In this document: positions 43,258 through 52,210 of the stretch, piece after piece
How the letters are laid out: every line of letters begins with the position of its first letter
Numbering within the stretch: position 1 is the first letter of the stretch
NCBI RefSeq assembly: GCF_015265455.1
Contig: NZ_CP054492.1
Coordinates: 62,001 to 126,000 of the forward strand
Direction: 5' to 3'
From: Candidatus Sulfurimonas baltica
GTDB lineage: Bacteria; Campylobacterota; Campylobacteria; Campylobacterales; Sulfurimonadaceae
Length of the DNA: 64,000 nt
Program-made: the position numbers and the translations under genes
Notes under the pieces: generated by a model
What the model saw: only the letters and a program-made list of their open reading frames with translations
The model's database searches: none
Told to the model about the DNA's origin: nothing

Positions 43258-44912
43258 AGTATGATATATGTATAGTGGGTAGTGGAGCAGGTGGCTCACC
43301 AATAGCTTATGAACTCTCTAAAGCTGGATACAAAGTAATAGTTTTGGAAAAAGGTTCTAATTATAAAGAGGAAGATTTCTCTAAAGATGAGATAGCAGTT
43401 AGCAGAAGGTCTCTCTTTACTCCGCTCTTAAAAGATGAGCAACATGTAATAAATGATAGAGAAAAAGATGGCTCTGTAACGAGATATGTAGGTAGTGAAT
43501 ACAACTGGAATTTTTGGAACGGCTCAATGGTTGGGGGCTCTTCAAACCTTATGAGCGGTTATTTTCACAGGATGAAACCGAATGATTTTCGCCTAAAAAG
43601 CAAGTTTGGTGAGATAGAAGGGGCGAATGTTGTAGATTGGCCTATAAGCTACAAAGATTTAGAGCCATATTATACAAAGGTTGAGGAACTTATAGGGGTC
43701 TCAGGAGATGCTAAAAAACATAAATTTCTAGAGCCTCGCTCAACAAAAAACTTTCCATATCCAATGCTTGAAGTCAATGGTGCTACTAAATGGTTTGATT
43801 CTACATGTAGAAGGTTGGGTTATGAGAGTATACCAACTCCAAGAGCTGTTTTATCCCATAATGCACTAGGTAGAAACGGTTGTTCTTATTCTAACTTTTG
43901 CGGAAGTTATGGGTGTGCAACAGGGGCTAAGGGGAGTGCAAGAGCTGCACTGCTTCAAAAATGCAATGCAAAGATAGTTACTGATGCTTTTGTTTATAAG
44001 CTTGACAGCAATAAACATAAAGTTACTAAAGCACATTACTATGACAAAAATCTTAAAAGTCACACTATTCAGGCGAATATATTTGTAGTTGCTGCCCAGG
44101 CAATCGAGACATCAAGACTTCTTTTAAACTCTAAAAATGTACACTTTCCCAAAGGTTTGGCAAACAATAGTGGAGAAGTTGGAAAAAATCTGATTTTTTC
44201 TGCGGGAGGAAGTGGCACAGGGAGATTCAGGTTTGAATCGCTGACAGCTGAACAACGAAAAGAGTTAATGGAGCCTGGACTCTTTTTTAACCGTTCCTTG
44301 CAGGATTGGTACGAGTACGAACACAGAGAGAAAAAGTACAAAGGCGGGACTATAGACTTTTTATTTGAACATGCAAATATTATAAGTCGTGCCAGCAGAG
44401 AGATGTATGGTGACAACGGACATCTTTTATGGGGTAAGGAACTTCAAGAAAAGATACATAAAAATCTTACAACTTCAAGAGTTTTGACATTTGAAGTTTT
44501 TAACGACTGGCTGCCAACTGATTACTGCAATGTAACCATAGATGATAAAGTAAAAGATAAATATGGTGTAAAAGTTGGAGCTATAAACCTCTACTCGCAT
44601 CCCAGGGATGTCGAGGTTGGGGAGTATTTAGCAAAAAAAGCAAGAATTGTTTTGCAGATGATGGGAGCAGAAGATATATCTGTAAATATTTCAGCCTCTC
44701 CCCCTCCAAATCTGGTGGCTGGCGGGTGCAGGTTTGGAATAAATCCTAAAACATCAGTTTTGGATTTAAACTGCAAGGCACATGAGCTTAACAATCTTTA
44801 TGTGACAGATGCTAGTTTTATGCCAACTGGGGGAAGCGTCCCGTATACTTGGACTATTTATGCAAACTCTTTTCGAGTTGCAGATGCTATACTTGACTCA
44901 CTATATGGTTGA
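43254..44912 (+). CDS. GMC-family FAD oxidoreductase
   Basis: 552 residues, GTG start. FAD-binding Rossmann motif GSGAGGSPIAYELSKAGYKV at the N-terminus, NGSMVGGSSNLMSGYFHR in the substrate region and a C-terminal LYVTDASFMPTGGSVPYTWT with the GMC C-domain. Together with the subunit 3-like protein it should form a periplasmic or membrane-bound alcohol or polyol dehydrogenase that hands electrons to a cytochrome or quinone. There is no cytochrome c subunit gene in the operon. Substrate unknown. Confidence 0.88.
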   Translation: MKYDICIVGSGAGGSPIAYELSKAGYKVIVLEKGSNYKEEDFSKDEIAVSRRSLFTPLLKDEQHVINDREKDGSVTRYVGSEYNWNFWNGSMVGGSSNLMSGYFHRMKPNDFRLKSKFGEIEGANVVDWPISYKDLEPYYTKVEELIGVSGDAKKHKFLEPRSTKNFPYPMLEVNGATKWFDSTCRRLGYESIPTPRAVLSHNALGRNGCSYSNFCGSYGCATGAKGSARAALLQKCNAKIVTDAFVYKLDSNKHKVTKAHYYDKNLKSHTIQANIFVVAAQAIETSRLLLNSKNVHFPKGLANNSGEVGKNLIFSAGGSGTGRFRFESLTAEQRKELMEPGLFFNRSLQDWYEYEHREKKYKGGTIDFLFEHANIISRASREMYGDNGHLLWGKELQEKIHKNLTTSRVLTFEVFNDWLPTDYCNVTIDDKVKDKYGVKVGAINLYSHPRDVEVGEYLAKKARIVLQMMGAEDISVNISASPPPNLVAGGCRFGINPKTSVLDLNCKAHELNNLYVTDASFMPTGGSVPYTWTIYANSFRVADAILDSLYG

Positions 44913-44913
44913 G

Positions 44914-44939
44914 AAAGCTACTAATCTTCTCCCATTCTA
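44914..44939. repeat. 26-bp direct repeat, left copy
   Basis: AAAGCTACTAATCTTCTCCC plus six further bases, identical to 46286-46311. Both copies follow TGAN, where TGA is the stop of the preceding gene. The right copy is the coding end of rmuC, so the left copy reads as a displaced duplicate of that end. Confidence 0.9.
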
Positions 44940-45005
44940 CATGTAGAACAAAAGAGTAAATTATTAAGTTAAATCATAATAATACTTCTGATAACTCATA
45001 ATATA

Positions 45006-45014
45006 TGATATAAT
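45006..45014 (+). promoter_or_regulatory. Extended -10 promoter TGATATAAT
   Basis: 23 bp before the ATG of the AAA/DUF4143 gene; GGAG lies between. It indicates the inserted gene carries its own promoter. Confidence 0.6.
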
Positions 45015-45036
45015 AATTCATAATTATGGAGCAACT

Positions 45037-46284
45037 ATGTTTATACAAAGAAATATCAAACCTTACATTTTAGAACTACTAGAATCATTTAAAATTGTAA
45101 CTATCGCAGGACCGAGACAATCTGGTAAAACTACCCTTAGTAAAGAGATAGCCAAAGAGCTTGGTTTTTCATACTATACAATGGATGATGAGACTATCTT
45201 AAAAGCTGCAAAAGATGACCCAATAACTTTTGCAAAACAATTAGCAAAGTCACCTGCTGTCATTGATGAGATACAGATGGCAATAGAGTTAGTAAAAGCG
45301 TTAAAAATGGTAGTAGATGAAGAAAACAAAAATGGAATGTTCCTTTTAACAGGGTCTGCTGATTTGTTTAAAATGAGTGCTATCAATGAATCACTCGCGG
45401 GAAGAATGGTAAGTGTAAATCTATTTCCTTTTTCTCAATATGAGATACACCATAAAAGTGAGAACTTAATAGATTTGTTATTTAGTGAAGAGGTTTCAGA
45501 TAGGAACTTTAAAGCAATTAGTGTTGAGGAACAAGTTGAGATAATCGTAAAAGGTGGCTTTGCAGACGTTTATAATAAGTCACAAAGAGTATCTTCTGCT
45601 TGGTTTGAGAGTTACATTGCAGCTCGTATTGAGAAGGATTTAAGTCTTATAAAGCGTGTAAGTCAGGAGAACAAGTCTGAGATATTTAAGCTACTCTCAC
45701 TCCTAGCACACAACAATGCTAATCTTTTAAAATATAACTCCTTATCTCAACATCTAGCTATAAAAGATATGACAGTAAAGTCAGATATAGAGATACTTGA
45801 AGCACTATATCTTGTCAAAAGAGTAAATCCCTACTTTACTAACAGAGGTAAAAGAGAAGTTAAAGCTCCTAAAATTCACTTTACAGATACAGGTTTAGCC
45901 TCGCATCTTCTGGGTATAGATAAAGAAGCACTGCTTCTAACACAAAGAGAACACCTTGGAAATTTAGTTGAAAACTTTATATATGCAGAGCTTTTAAAAC
46001 ATACAACATATTCTCAAAAAACAACTAAGATTTATCACTATAGAGATGCTGATTATGAGGTTGATTTTGTACTAGAACAGAGTAACACAAATATAATAGG
46101 CATAGAAGTAAAATCTTCTACAAATATAAAAAGCTCAGAGCTAAGAGGACTTGTAAAACTAGCCCAGAATAGCGGAGAACTTTTTAGGGGTGGATTTGTT
46201 TTTTACATGGGTGAGCATATAATACCGATGCAAAAAGATGGCTATAAATTTTTAGTATTGCCTATATCTCTTCTATTAAACTGA
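45037..46284 (+). CDS. AAA ATPase with DUF4143 domain
   Basis: 415 residues. N-terminal AAA_14 domain with Walker A GPRQSGKTT (K31) and Walker B AVIDEIQ, sensor LTGSADLFK. The C-terminal DUF4143 domain has FTDTGLASHLLGI, ENFIYAEL and a nuclease-like DYEVDFVLEQ...GIEVKSS, which recalls restriction-endonuclease-fold Dxx(E)xK. The family is common, patchily distributed and of unknown function; many copies look mobile or defence-linked. The gene lies between 26-bp direct repeats and next to no related gene, so it is probably an acquired single-gene insertion. Confidence 0.85.
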   Translation: MFIQRNIKPYILELLESFKIVTIAGPRQSGKTTLSKEIAKELGFSYYTMDDETILKAAKDDPITFAKQLAKSPAVIDEIQMAIELVKALKMVVDEENKNGMFLLTGSADLFKMSAINESLAGRMVSVNLFPFSQYEIHHKSENLIDLLFSEEVSDRNFKAISVEEQVEIIVKGGFADVYNKSQRVSSAWFESYIAARIEKDLSLIKRVSQENKSEIFKLLSLLAHNNANLLKYNSLSQHLAIKDMTVKSDIEILEALYLVKRVNPYFTNRGKREVKAPKIHFTDTGLASHLLGIDKEALLLTQREHLGNLVENFIYAELLKHTTYSQKTTKIYHYRDADYEVDFVLEQSNTNIIGIEVKSSTNIKSSELRGLVKLAQNSGELFRGGFVFYMGEHIIPMQKDGYKFLVLPISLLLN

Positions 46285-46285
46285 T

Positions 46286-46311
46286 AAAGCTACTAATCTT
46301 CTCCCATTCTA
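46286..46311. repeat. 26-bp direct repeat, right copy
   Basis: Identical to 44914-44939. Its minus strand codes for the last residues of RmuC (RMGED and the stop). The 1346 bp between the repeats hold only the AAA/DUF4143 gene and its promoter. Confidence 0.9.
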
Positions 46312-47516
46312 TTTATGTGTTCAGGCAACTCTTTGCTCGCTGCGGCTCCAAGTTTTTCCAGCTTTTGAAACTGGCTGGTAATGCTTCCTGCACCATGATG
46401 CATTTTTGAGTAAGCCTCATCATAGGTTTTTTGTACGGTAACTATCTGTTTTCCAAGCCTCTCGACGCTCTCCACAAACCCTGCAAATTTATCAAACAAA
46501 AGGCCGGCTCTTTTTGCTATCTCTTGGGCATTTCTTTGTTGATGTTCATACTTCCAACTGTTTTCAACCGCACGAAGAGAGACCATAAGTGTAGTTGGAC
46601 CAACTAGGATGATATTTCTTTTAAAAGCATGGTCAAAAAGTGTACTGTCATACTCCATAGCCATTAGCAGAGCAGACTCAATGGGGACAAACATAAAGAT
46701 AAAGTCTAGTGTCTCAACACCTTTTAAAGAGGTGTAATCTTTGCCGCTTAACTCCTTGATATGTTTTTTCATAGAGGCTACATGTAGATTGGCAAAACTC
46801 TCTCTATCTTTATCATTGTCACATGAACAATACTGCTCATATGCAGTTAGTGAAGTTTTGGCATCTATTATAATATCTCTAGTGTTAGGGAGGTGAACTA
46901 TTACGTCAGGTCTATAACGACTTCCATCACTCTCATGTTCCAAACTCACTTCACGCTCATACTCTTTTCCTAGTCTTAAGCCTGAGTTTTCAAGAACGCT
47001 CTCTAGAATCATCTCTCCCCATACACCTTGAGTCTTACTCTCCCCCTTTAATGCTTTGGTAAGATTTTTAGTATCTTGACTCATTTGATGGTTTATCTCT
47101 TTGATGCTTTTTATCTCTGCTTGAAGCATTGAACGGTCTTTCGCCTCTTTAATGTAAACATCATCAATCTGCTTTTTAAACTCGTTGAACTGCTCTCTCA
47201 TAGGGTTTATCATCTTGCTTATGTTTTCTTGGTTTTGAGTAGAGAACTTTTGTGAATTAGATTCGAGTATCTTGTCTGCTAACTCTTTAAACTCAAGCTT
47301 CATCTGCTCTTTATTTTTCTCAAGCAAATCTATTTTCTCTTGACTCATCTGGTTTATACCGTTTATCCGCTCATGCAAAACAGCATTTTCATTTGAGAGT
47401 GCTGCAACTTTTTTAGTCTCTTCATCAAGAGAGTTTTGCATACCCTTAATTACAATAATCCAAAGAGCTAGTACGCCAAATATCATCCCAATAATTACAT
47501 AAAAAGCTTCAATCAT
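46293..47516 (-). CDS. rmuC: DNA recombination protein RmuC
   Basis: 407 residues. N-terminal membrane anchor (FYVIIGMIFGVLALWIIVI), coiled coil at about 30-150, and the RmuC domain with KGESKTQGVWGEMILESVLENSGL, PDVIVHLPNTRDIIIDAKTSL and FVPIESALLMAM; the D..DAK pair recalls the nuclease fold of the family. RmuC limits inversions at short inverted repeats. The length is somewhat below E. coli RmuC (475). Its 3' end is one of the 26-bp direct repeats. Confidence 0.93.
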   Translation of the reverse strand: MIEAFYVIIGMIFGVLALWIIVIKGMQNSLDEETKKVAALSNENAVLHERINGINQMSQEKIDLLEKNKEQMKLEFKELADKILESNSQKFSTQNQENISKMINPMREQFNEFKKQIDDVYIKEAKDRSMLQAEIKSIKEINHQMSQDTKNLTKALKGESKTQGVWGEMILESVLENSGLRLGKEYEREVSLEHESDGSRYRPDVIVHLPNTRDIIIDAKTSLTAYEQYCSCDNDKDRESFANLHVASMKKHIKELSGKDYTSLKGVETLDFIFMFVPIESALLMAMEYDSTLFDHAFKRNIILVGPTTLMVSLRAVENSWKYEHQQRNAQEIAKRAGLLFDKFAGFVESVERLGKQIVTVQKTYDEAYSKMHHGAGSITSQFQKLEKLGAAASKELPEHINRMGED

Positions 47517-47525
47517 TTAAACTCA

Positions 47526-48056
47526 TTATTTCATAGAACTGCCGCATTTTCCCGCAGCACACTTCATGACAGCTTCTTTTGGAATCTCTTTTGGAGCTTC
47601 TTTTTTTGGTTTGGGTTCATTCATTGAGGCACCGCATTTGCCAGCAGCGCATTTCATTACAGCTTCTTTTGGAGCTTCTTTTTTAGGTTTAGGCTCATTC
47701 ATCGAAGCACCACATTTTCCGGCAGCACATTTCATGGCAGGTGCTGCCCCACATTTCCCTGTTCCACATTTTAAAATAAGCTTGATGCCGTCAGGGTCAC
47801 GGACACAATCATACGCTTCTTTCGTTGTCTTTGCTTGCATTACACAATCTTTTCGTGAGTCTTTTTCACGCATCTGAGAGAGTATATTGTTTTTCTTTTT
47901 AGCTAAAGCGGAGTTACCGTCAAACATATTTGCACCACATTTTCCAGCACCACATTTCATACCCGGAGCAGCTTTGCTCTCTTCTTTTTTTTCACCACAC
48001 CCGCTTAGTAGAAGCAGCGCTAGTGAAATAAATAAAATTATTTTAATTTTCATCAT
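47526..48056 (-). CDS. Cys-rich KCG-repeat lipoprotein at the end of the copper-efflux operon
   Basis: 176 residues. Lipobox LLLSGCGEKK gives an outer- or inner-membrane lipoprotein. The mature chain carries 13 Cys: an early MKCGAGKCG, LKCGTGKCG and three MKCAAGKCG units set in Pro/Lys/Glu-rich spacers, two of them repeats of ASMNEPKPKKEAPKE. ATG overlaps the cusA stop by 4 bp (ATGA), so it is translated with the pump and is likely a metal chelator or chaperone. It is related in style to the secreted protein at 38218. Residues about 60-90 (AYDCVRDPDGI) form a separate non-repeat segment. Confidence 0.8.
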   Translation of the reverse strand: MMKIKIILFISLALLLLSGCGEKKEESKAAPGMKCGAGKCGANMFDGNSALAKKKNNILSQMREKDSRKDCVMQAKTTKEAYDCVRDPDGIKLILKCGTGKCGAAPAMKCAAGKCGASMNEPKPKKEAPKEAVMKCAAGKCGASMNEPKPKKEAPKEIPKEAVMKCAAGKCGSSMK

Positions 48057-51000
48057 TTTTCTTCCCCGATATTTTCAAGTTCTCTTTTTTTATTTGAGAG
48101 TTCTTTTTTTGCATACAGCTCATATAAAATAGGGATAATTATCAAGCTTAGTATAGCAGAAGATATAGCTCCTCCTAGCATAGGTGCAGCAATTCTCTGC
48201 ATTACTTCACTCCCCACACCATGTGAATACATGATTGGAGCAAGTCCGGCAAGAAGTGAAAATACTGTCATAAGTTTTGGTCTGACTCTTTGAACGGCAC
48301 CCTCATATATTGCTTTGTTTAAGTGCACCAGATTAAATTCATTGCCATGCTTCTCTTTAGACTCATGGACGCTCTCTTGAAGGTAAACAATCATAACAAT
48401 TGCGGTTTCAGCTGCCACACCAAGGAGTGCCAAAAAGCCGACAATTACGGCTATACTCATAGCAAAGTTCAACATATCTATGTAGATTAAGCCCCCTAGT
48501 AGAGCAAAAGGGAGGGTTAAAAATACAATAAGAGTTGGAACCATCTCTTTGAGCGCAAAATATATAAGAACTAAAATACTAAGTAAAACAGCAGGTATAA
48601 TCCATACTATTTTAGCCATAGCTGACTCTAGATACTCAGATTGCCCAGCCCACTCTACGTAATAGCCCGAATCAAAATCAATCTCATCAATTAGTTTTTG
48701 AGCTTGTGCTTTGTATTCCGATGCTGTAACCCCGTCATTTGGTGTAATGTACACAAATGTAACAGGAGTTGCCATTTCAGACTTTATTACAGAAGCACTT
48801 TGTCTGTACCCAACTTCTGCAAAAGTAGATAGTGGGACAAAGCCAAGTTTAGTTTTAATCTGAATATCTTTAATGCTATCAATTGAACGTCTCTCGCTCT
48901 CATCTAAACGCAGAGTGATAGGGTAACGCTCTAGACCTTTATACATAGTAGAGATTTTCATACCGCCAATAGCTAAAGATGTATACTCAAGCAGTGCATC
49001 TTTTGCTAAGCCATAACGTTGAAGAGCCTCTTCGTCTATCTCTATATCTACATAATATCCTGCACTTGCCTGATCGGCAAAAACAGAGAGAGTCTTATTG
49101 AAGCCACGAAGTTTATCCTCGATTATTTTTCCATATTTTTGAAGTCCGTCTGGAGTTTGACCGTAGAGTTTAATTCCTAGAGGTGTACGAATACCGCTTA
49201 AAAGCATATCTATACGTCCACGAATAGGGTAAGTCCATGAGTTTACAAGCCCAGGGATTTGAAGAGCTGCTTCCATCTCTTCTCTTAATTTTGTATATGT
49301 CATTCCCTCTCGCCACTCACTTTGGGGTTTAAGAGTTATTATAGTCTCCAACATTCCTAAAGGTGCAGGGTCTGTAGCAGTACTAGCACGTCCACCTTTT
49401 CCAAAAACAGTCTCAACCTCAGGGAATGATTTGATAATCTTGTCTGTTTTTTGTGTTAAAGCTTTTGACTGGTCTATAGAGATTCCATAGGGAGTTACAG
49501 GCATATACATAAAGCTTTGCTCATTAAGCATAGGCATAAATTCCCATTTTAAATTTTTGTAAAGCGGGTACATGTAACCTAGTGAAGCGACAACAAGAAT
49601 AATAACAAGATATTTGAGCTTTAGTCCATAAACAATTATGGGGTGATAAAGCCATATAAAAAATCTGTTTAGCGGATTTTTATTTTCCGGTAAGATTTTC
49701 CCTTTTACAAAATATATCATAAGAACAGGTACAAGGGTGATACTTAAGATTGCTCCTGCTCCCATTGTAAATGTTTTTGTAAATGCAAGAGGAGTAAAAA
49801 GCAGACCCTCTTGACCTGAGAGAGCGAATATAGGGAAAAATGAGACAACAATAAGTGCCAAAGCAAAAAAGATTGGGCGGCCAACAAGTTGAGAAGACTT
49901 TAAAATGACATCAATTCTCTCTTGGTTTGTTGGCAACCTATTGTGTTTAGTCTCAAACTTATGCAACATTTTATGGGCATTTTCTATCATAACAATAGAG
50001 GCATCTACCATCGCTCCAATAGCAATAGCAATTCCCCCTAGAGACATAATATTTGAGCCAATATTAAACAAGTGCATTAGTAGAAAAGTTACACCAACTG
50101 TTAAAGGAAGTATTATTAAAACAATAAGAGATGAGCGAAAGTGCATCAAAAATAGACCAATAATGACGACAACTATTATGCTCTCTTCTATAAGTGTACT
50201 CTTTAGTGTTTCTACAGCTTTTTCTATTAAAGACGAGCGATCGTAAACAGTAACAACATCAACATCATCAACCTTTAGCTCTTTCATTTTTTTGTCTATA
50301 CGTTTTATTGCCGAGTAAACATCTTCTCCGTAGCGCAGCAGTACAATACCGCCAACAACTTCACCCTCACCGTTTAAATCTGCTACGCCACGCCTAGCTG
50401 CCGGTGTAAGTTCAACTCGTGCAATATCACCGAGTGTAACGGCAACGCCACCTTTTTGAGTTACAACAAGCCTTCTGATATCATCCAAATCTTGAACATA
50501 GCCCTTGGCCTGAACCATCCACTCAAAACCATTTTCTATTACTATCCGTCCGCCTGTATCGTTATTGTTTGCTTTTAGAACTTGTGCAACATCATTTATG
50601 CTTAAGTCGTACCTAATAAGATTGTCATTGTTTACGCTTACTTGGTAGGTCGGTACAAAGCCGCCTATGGAAGCAACTTCAGAGACACCGTCTACACCCA
50701 TAAGTGCATATTTGTAATAGTAGTCTTGAAGAGTTCTAAGCTGTGCCAGATTTTTTGTTTTTGATGTTAGTGCATACTCATAAGCCCAGCCAACACCCGA
50801 AGCATCAGGACCAAGTGAAACGGCCATTGATGGAGGGAGTTGTGACTGTATAGCGGAGAGTTGCTCAAGTACACGGCTTCTTGCCCAGTAAAGATCAGTC
50901 CCCTCTTTAAAAATAATATAGATAAGACCGTTTTCATAAGTAGAGTATCCACGAACTGTGTCAATATCTGCAATTGCCAAAAATTGAGAAACTAGAGGGT

Positions 51001-51199
51001 ACGTCCCTTGATCTTCTATAATCTCAGGAGATTGACCTGGCCAATTTATCTGCACAATTGCTTGTGGAGGAGACAAATCTGGTAGTGCATCAAGCGGAGT
51101 GTTCTTTATGGAATAGTAAGACCCCATTGACAAAAAGAGTGTCATCATAAGTATTAAAAATTTATTTTTAATACTGAATTCTATTAGTTTTTCAATCAT
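48053..51199 (-). CDS. cusA: Heavy-metal RND efflux pump, Cu(I)/Ag(I) CusA type
   Basis: 1048 residues, twelve-helix RND transporter with two large periplasmic loops. It exports metal ions, using proton flow, through an adaptor and an outer-membrane channel. Copper-type motifs are present: MPMLNEQSFMYMP, GKGGRASTATDPAPLGMLE and RGRIDMLLSGIRTPLGIKL, whose Met residues match the region of the methionine triad in CusA. The charged DASIVMIENAHK and the late AAETAIVMIVYL helices carry the proton relay acids. This favours Cu/Ag over Co/Zn/Cd (CzcA). It starts 9 bp after cusB. Confidence 0.9.
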   Translation of the reverse strand: MIEKLIEFSIKNKFLILMMTLFLSMGSYYSIKNTPLDALPDLSPPQAIVQINWPGQSPEIIEDQGTYPLVSQFLAIADIDTVRGYSTYENGLIYIIFKEGTDLYWARSRVLEQLSAIQSQLPPSMAVSLGPDASGVGWAYEYALTSKTKNLAQLRTLQDYYYKYALMGVDGVSEVASIGGFVPTYQVSVNNDNLIRYDLSINDVAQVLKANNNDTGGRIVIENGFEWMVQAKGYVQDLDDIRRLVVTQKGGVAVTLGDIARVELTPAARRGVADLNGEGEVVGGIVLLRYGEDVYSAIKRIDKKMKELKVDDVDVVTVYDRSSLIEKAVETLKSTLIEESIIVVVIIGLFLMHFRSSLIVLIILPLTVGVTFLLMHLFNIGSNIMSLGGIAIAIGAMVDASIVMIENAHKMLHKFETKHNRLPTNQERIDVILKSSQLVGRPIFFALALIVVSFFPIFALSGQEGLLFTPLAFTKTFTMGAGAILSITLVPVLMIYFVKGKILPENKNPLNRFFIWLYHPIIVYGLKLKYLVIILVVASLGYMYPLYKNLKWEFMPMLNEQSFMYMPVTPYGISIDQSKALTQKTDKIIKSFPEVETVFGKGGRASTATDPAPLGMLETIITLKPQSEWREGMTYTKLREEMEAALQIPGLVNSWTYPIRGRIDMLLSGIRTPLGIKLYGQTPDGLQKYGKIIEDKLRGFNKTLSVFADQASAGYYVDIEIDEEALQRYGLAKDALLEYTSLAIGGMKISTMYKGLERYPITLRLDESERRSIDSIKDIQIKTKLGFVPLSTFAEVGYRQSASVIKSEMATPVTFVYITPNDGVTASEYKAQAQKLIDEIDFDSGYYVEWAGQSEYLESAMAKIVWIIPAVLLSILVLIYFALKEMVPTLIVFLTLPFALLGGLIYIDMLNFAMSIAVIVGFLALLGVAAETAIVMIVYLQESVHESKEKHGNEFNLVHLNKAIYEGAVQRVRPKLMTVFSLLAGLAPIMYSHGVGSEVMQRIAAPMLGGAISSAILSLIIIPILYELYAKKELSNKKRELENIGEEK

Positions 51200-51208
51200 T
51201 TTGATTTC

Positions 51209-52210
51209 CTAATATAGTGAATTTATCTGAGCATCTGAATCCATCATAAACAGAGCATTGTTGACAACTTCATCACCTTCATTAAGACCACTTACAATTG
51301 CGTATGTGTTAGCGTCAATTATTTTAGCTTCTACTTCTATAGGCTCATATTCACCCTCATATTCGCCAACCATAAAGACATAGTGAGTTCCGCTTTTACG
51401 AATAACTGCTGTTGATGGTAAGACAAGCTGTGATTTCTCATCTATAAGTGAAATAACGTTGGCGTACATTCCCGGAAATAGGTTGTGCGCTTCGTTATCT
51501 ACTCTCAAACGAAGAGTCAGAGTAGCTACTTTTGGGTCAAGCTGCGGGTAAAGAAGTTTATTGCTAGTTTTGTAAACCTTCTCCAACCCTTTAAAAGTAA
51601 GTTCATAGCTAGAAGTAGTTGAGAGTCTTGCTCTCTCCTCTTCAAAGAGTTTTGTCTCAACCCAAACTTCATCAAGGTTAACTATCTGAAAAAGTTTTTG
51701 CTTTGCATTGAAAGCAGCCCCTTTGTCAACGCTTTTAATAAATACATAACCATCTATAGGGGAGTAAATAGTAGTATTTGGTGAGACCTTTGTTCCGTCA
51801 ATAACCTCGTTTACCTCTTTGTCGCTTATTCCAAGGAGTTGTAGTTTAAGTTTTGAACTCTCCAGCATCCCTTTATTTGGACGTTGTTTTATATACTTAA
51901 ATGTATTTAGATACTCATCTTTTGCTTTAAATACTTCAGGAGAATATACGGTAGCTAGTGCCTCCCCTTTTTTTACCTTTTTATATATTTTATCGGCATA
52001 TAATTCAACAATATAGCCACCAAAGCGAGGTGATATGTCGTATTTACGACTCTCATCCGTCATTACATAACCGTAGTTTTTAATTCGTTGGCTATTAGTC
52101 TCTTTTTTTACCTTTATGGTCTGTACACTAAAAAGTTGTTTTACAGTTGCATCTTTTGCAACAAGCAGTAAAGGTAATACCAGTAAAAATAGTTTTAATT
52201 TTGTCTTCAT
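51209..52210 (-). CDS. cusB: Periplasmic adaptor of the metal efflux pump, CusB-like
   Basis: 333 residues. Signal peptide at about 1-18, then membrane-fusion-protein domains: lipoyl half-motifs around KKVKKGEALATVYSPEVFKA and TIYSPIDGYVFIKSVDKGA, a short hairpin, a beta-barrel (TLTLRLRVDNEAHNLFPGMYANV) and a C-terminal membrane-proximal part (GLNEGDEVVNNALFMMDSD). It lacks the N-terminal Met-rich metal-handling extension of E. coli CusB and is shorter (407 in E. coli). It overlaps the tolC-like gene by 4 bp. Confidence 0.87.
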   Translation of the reverse strand: MKTKLKLFLLVLPLLLVAKDATVKQLFSVQTIKVKKETNSQRIKNYGYVMTDESRKYDISPRFGGYIVELYADKIYKKVKKGEALATVYSPEVFKAKDEYLNTFKYIKQRPNKGMLESSKLKLQLLGISDKEVNEVIDGTKVSPNTTIYSPIDGYVFIKSVDKGAAFNAKQKLFQIVNLDEVWVETKLFEEERARLSTTSSYELTFKGLEKVYKTSNKLLYPQLDPKVATLTLRLRVDNEAHNLFPGMYANVISLIDEKSQLVLPSTAVIRKSGTHYVFMVGEYEGEYEPIEVEAKIIDANTYAIVSGLNEGDEVVNNALFMMDSDAQINSLY

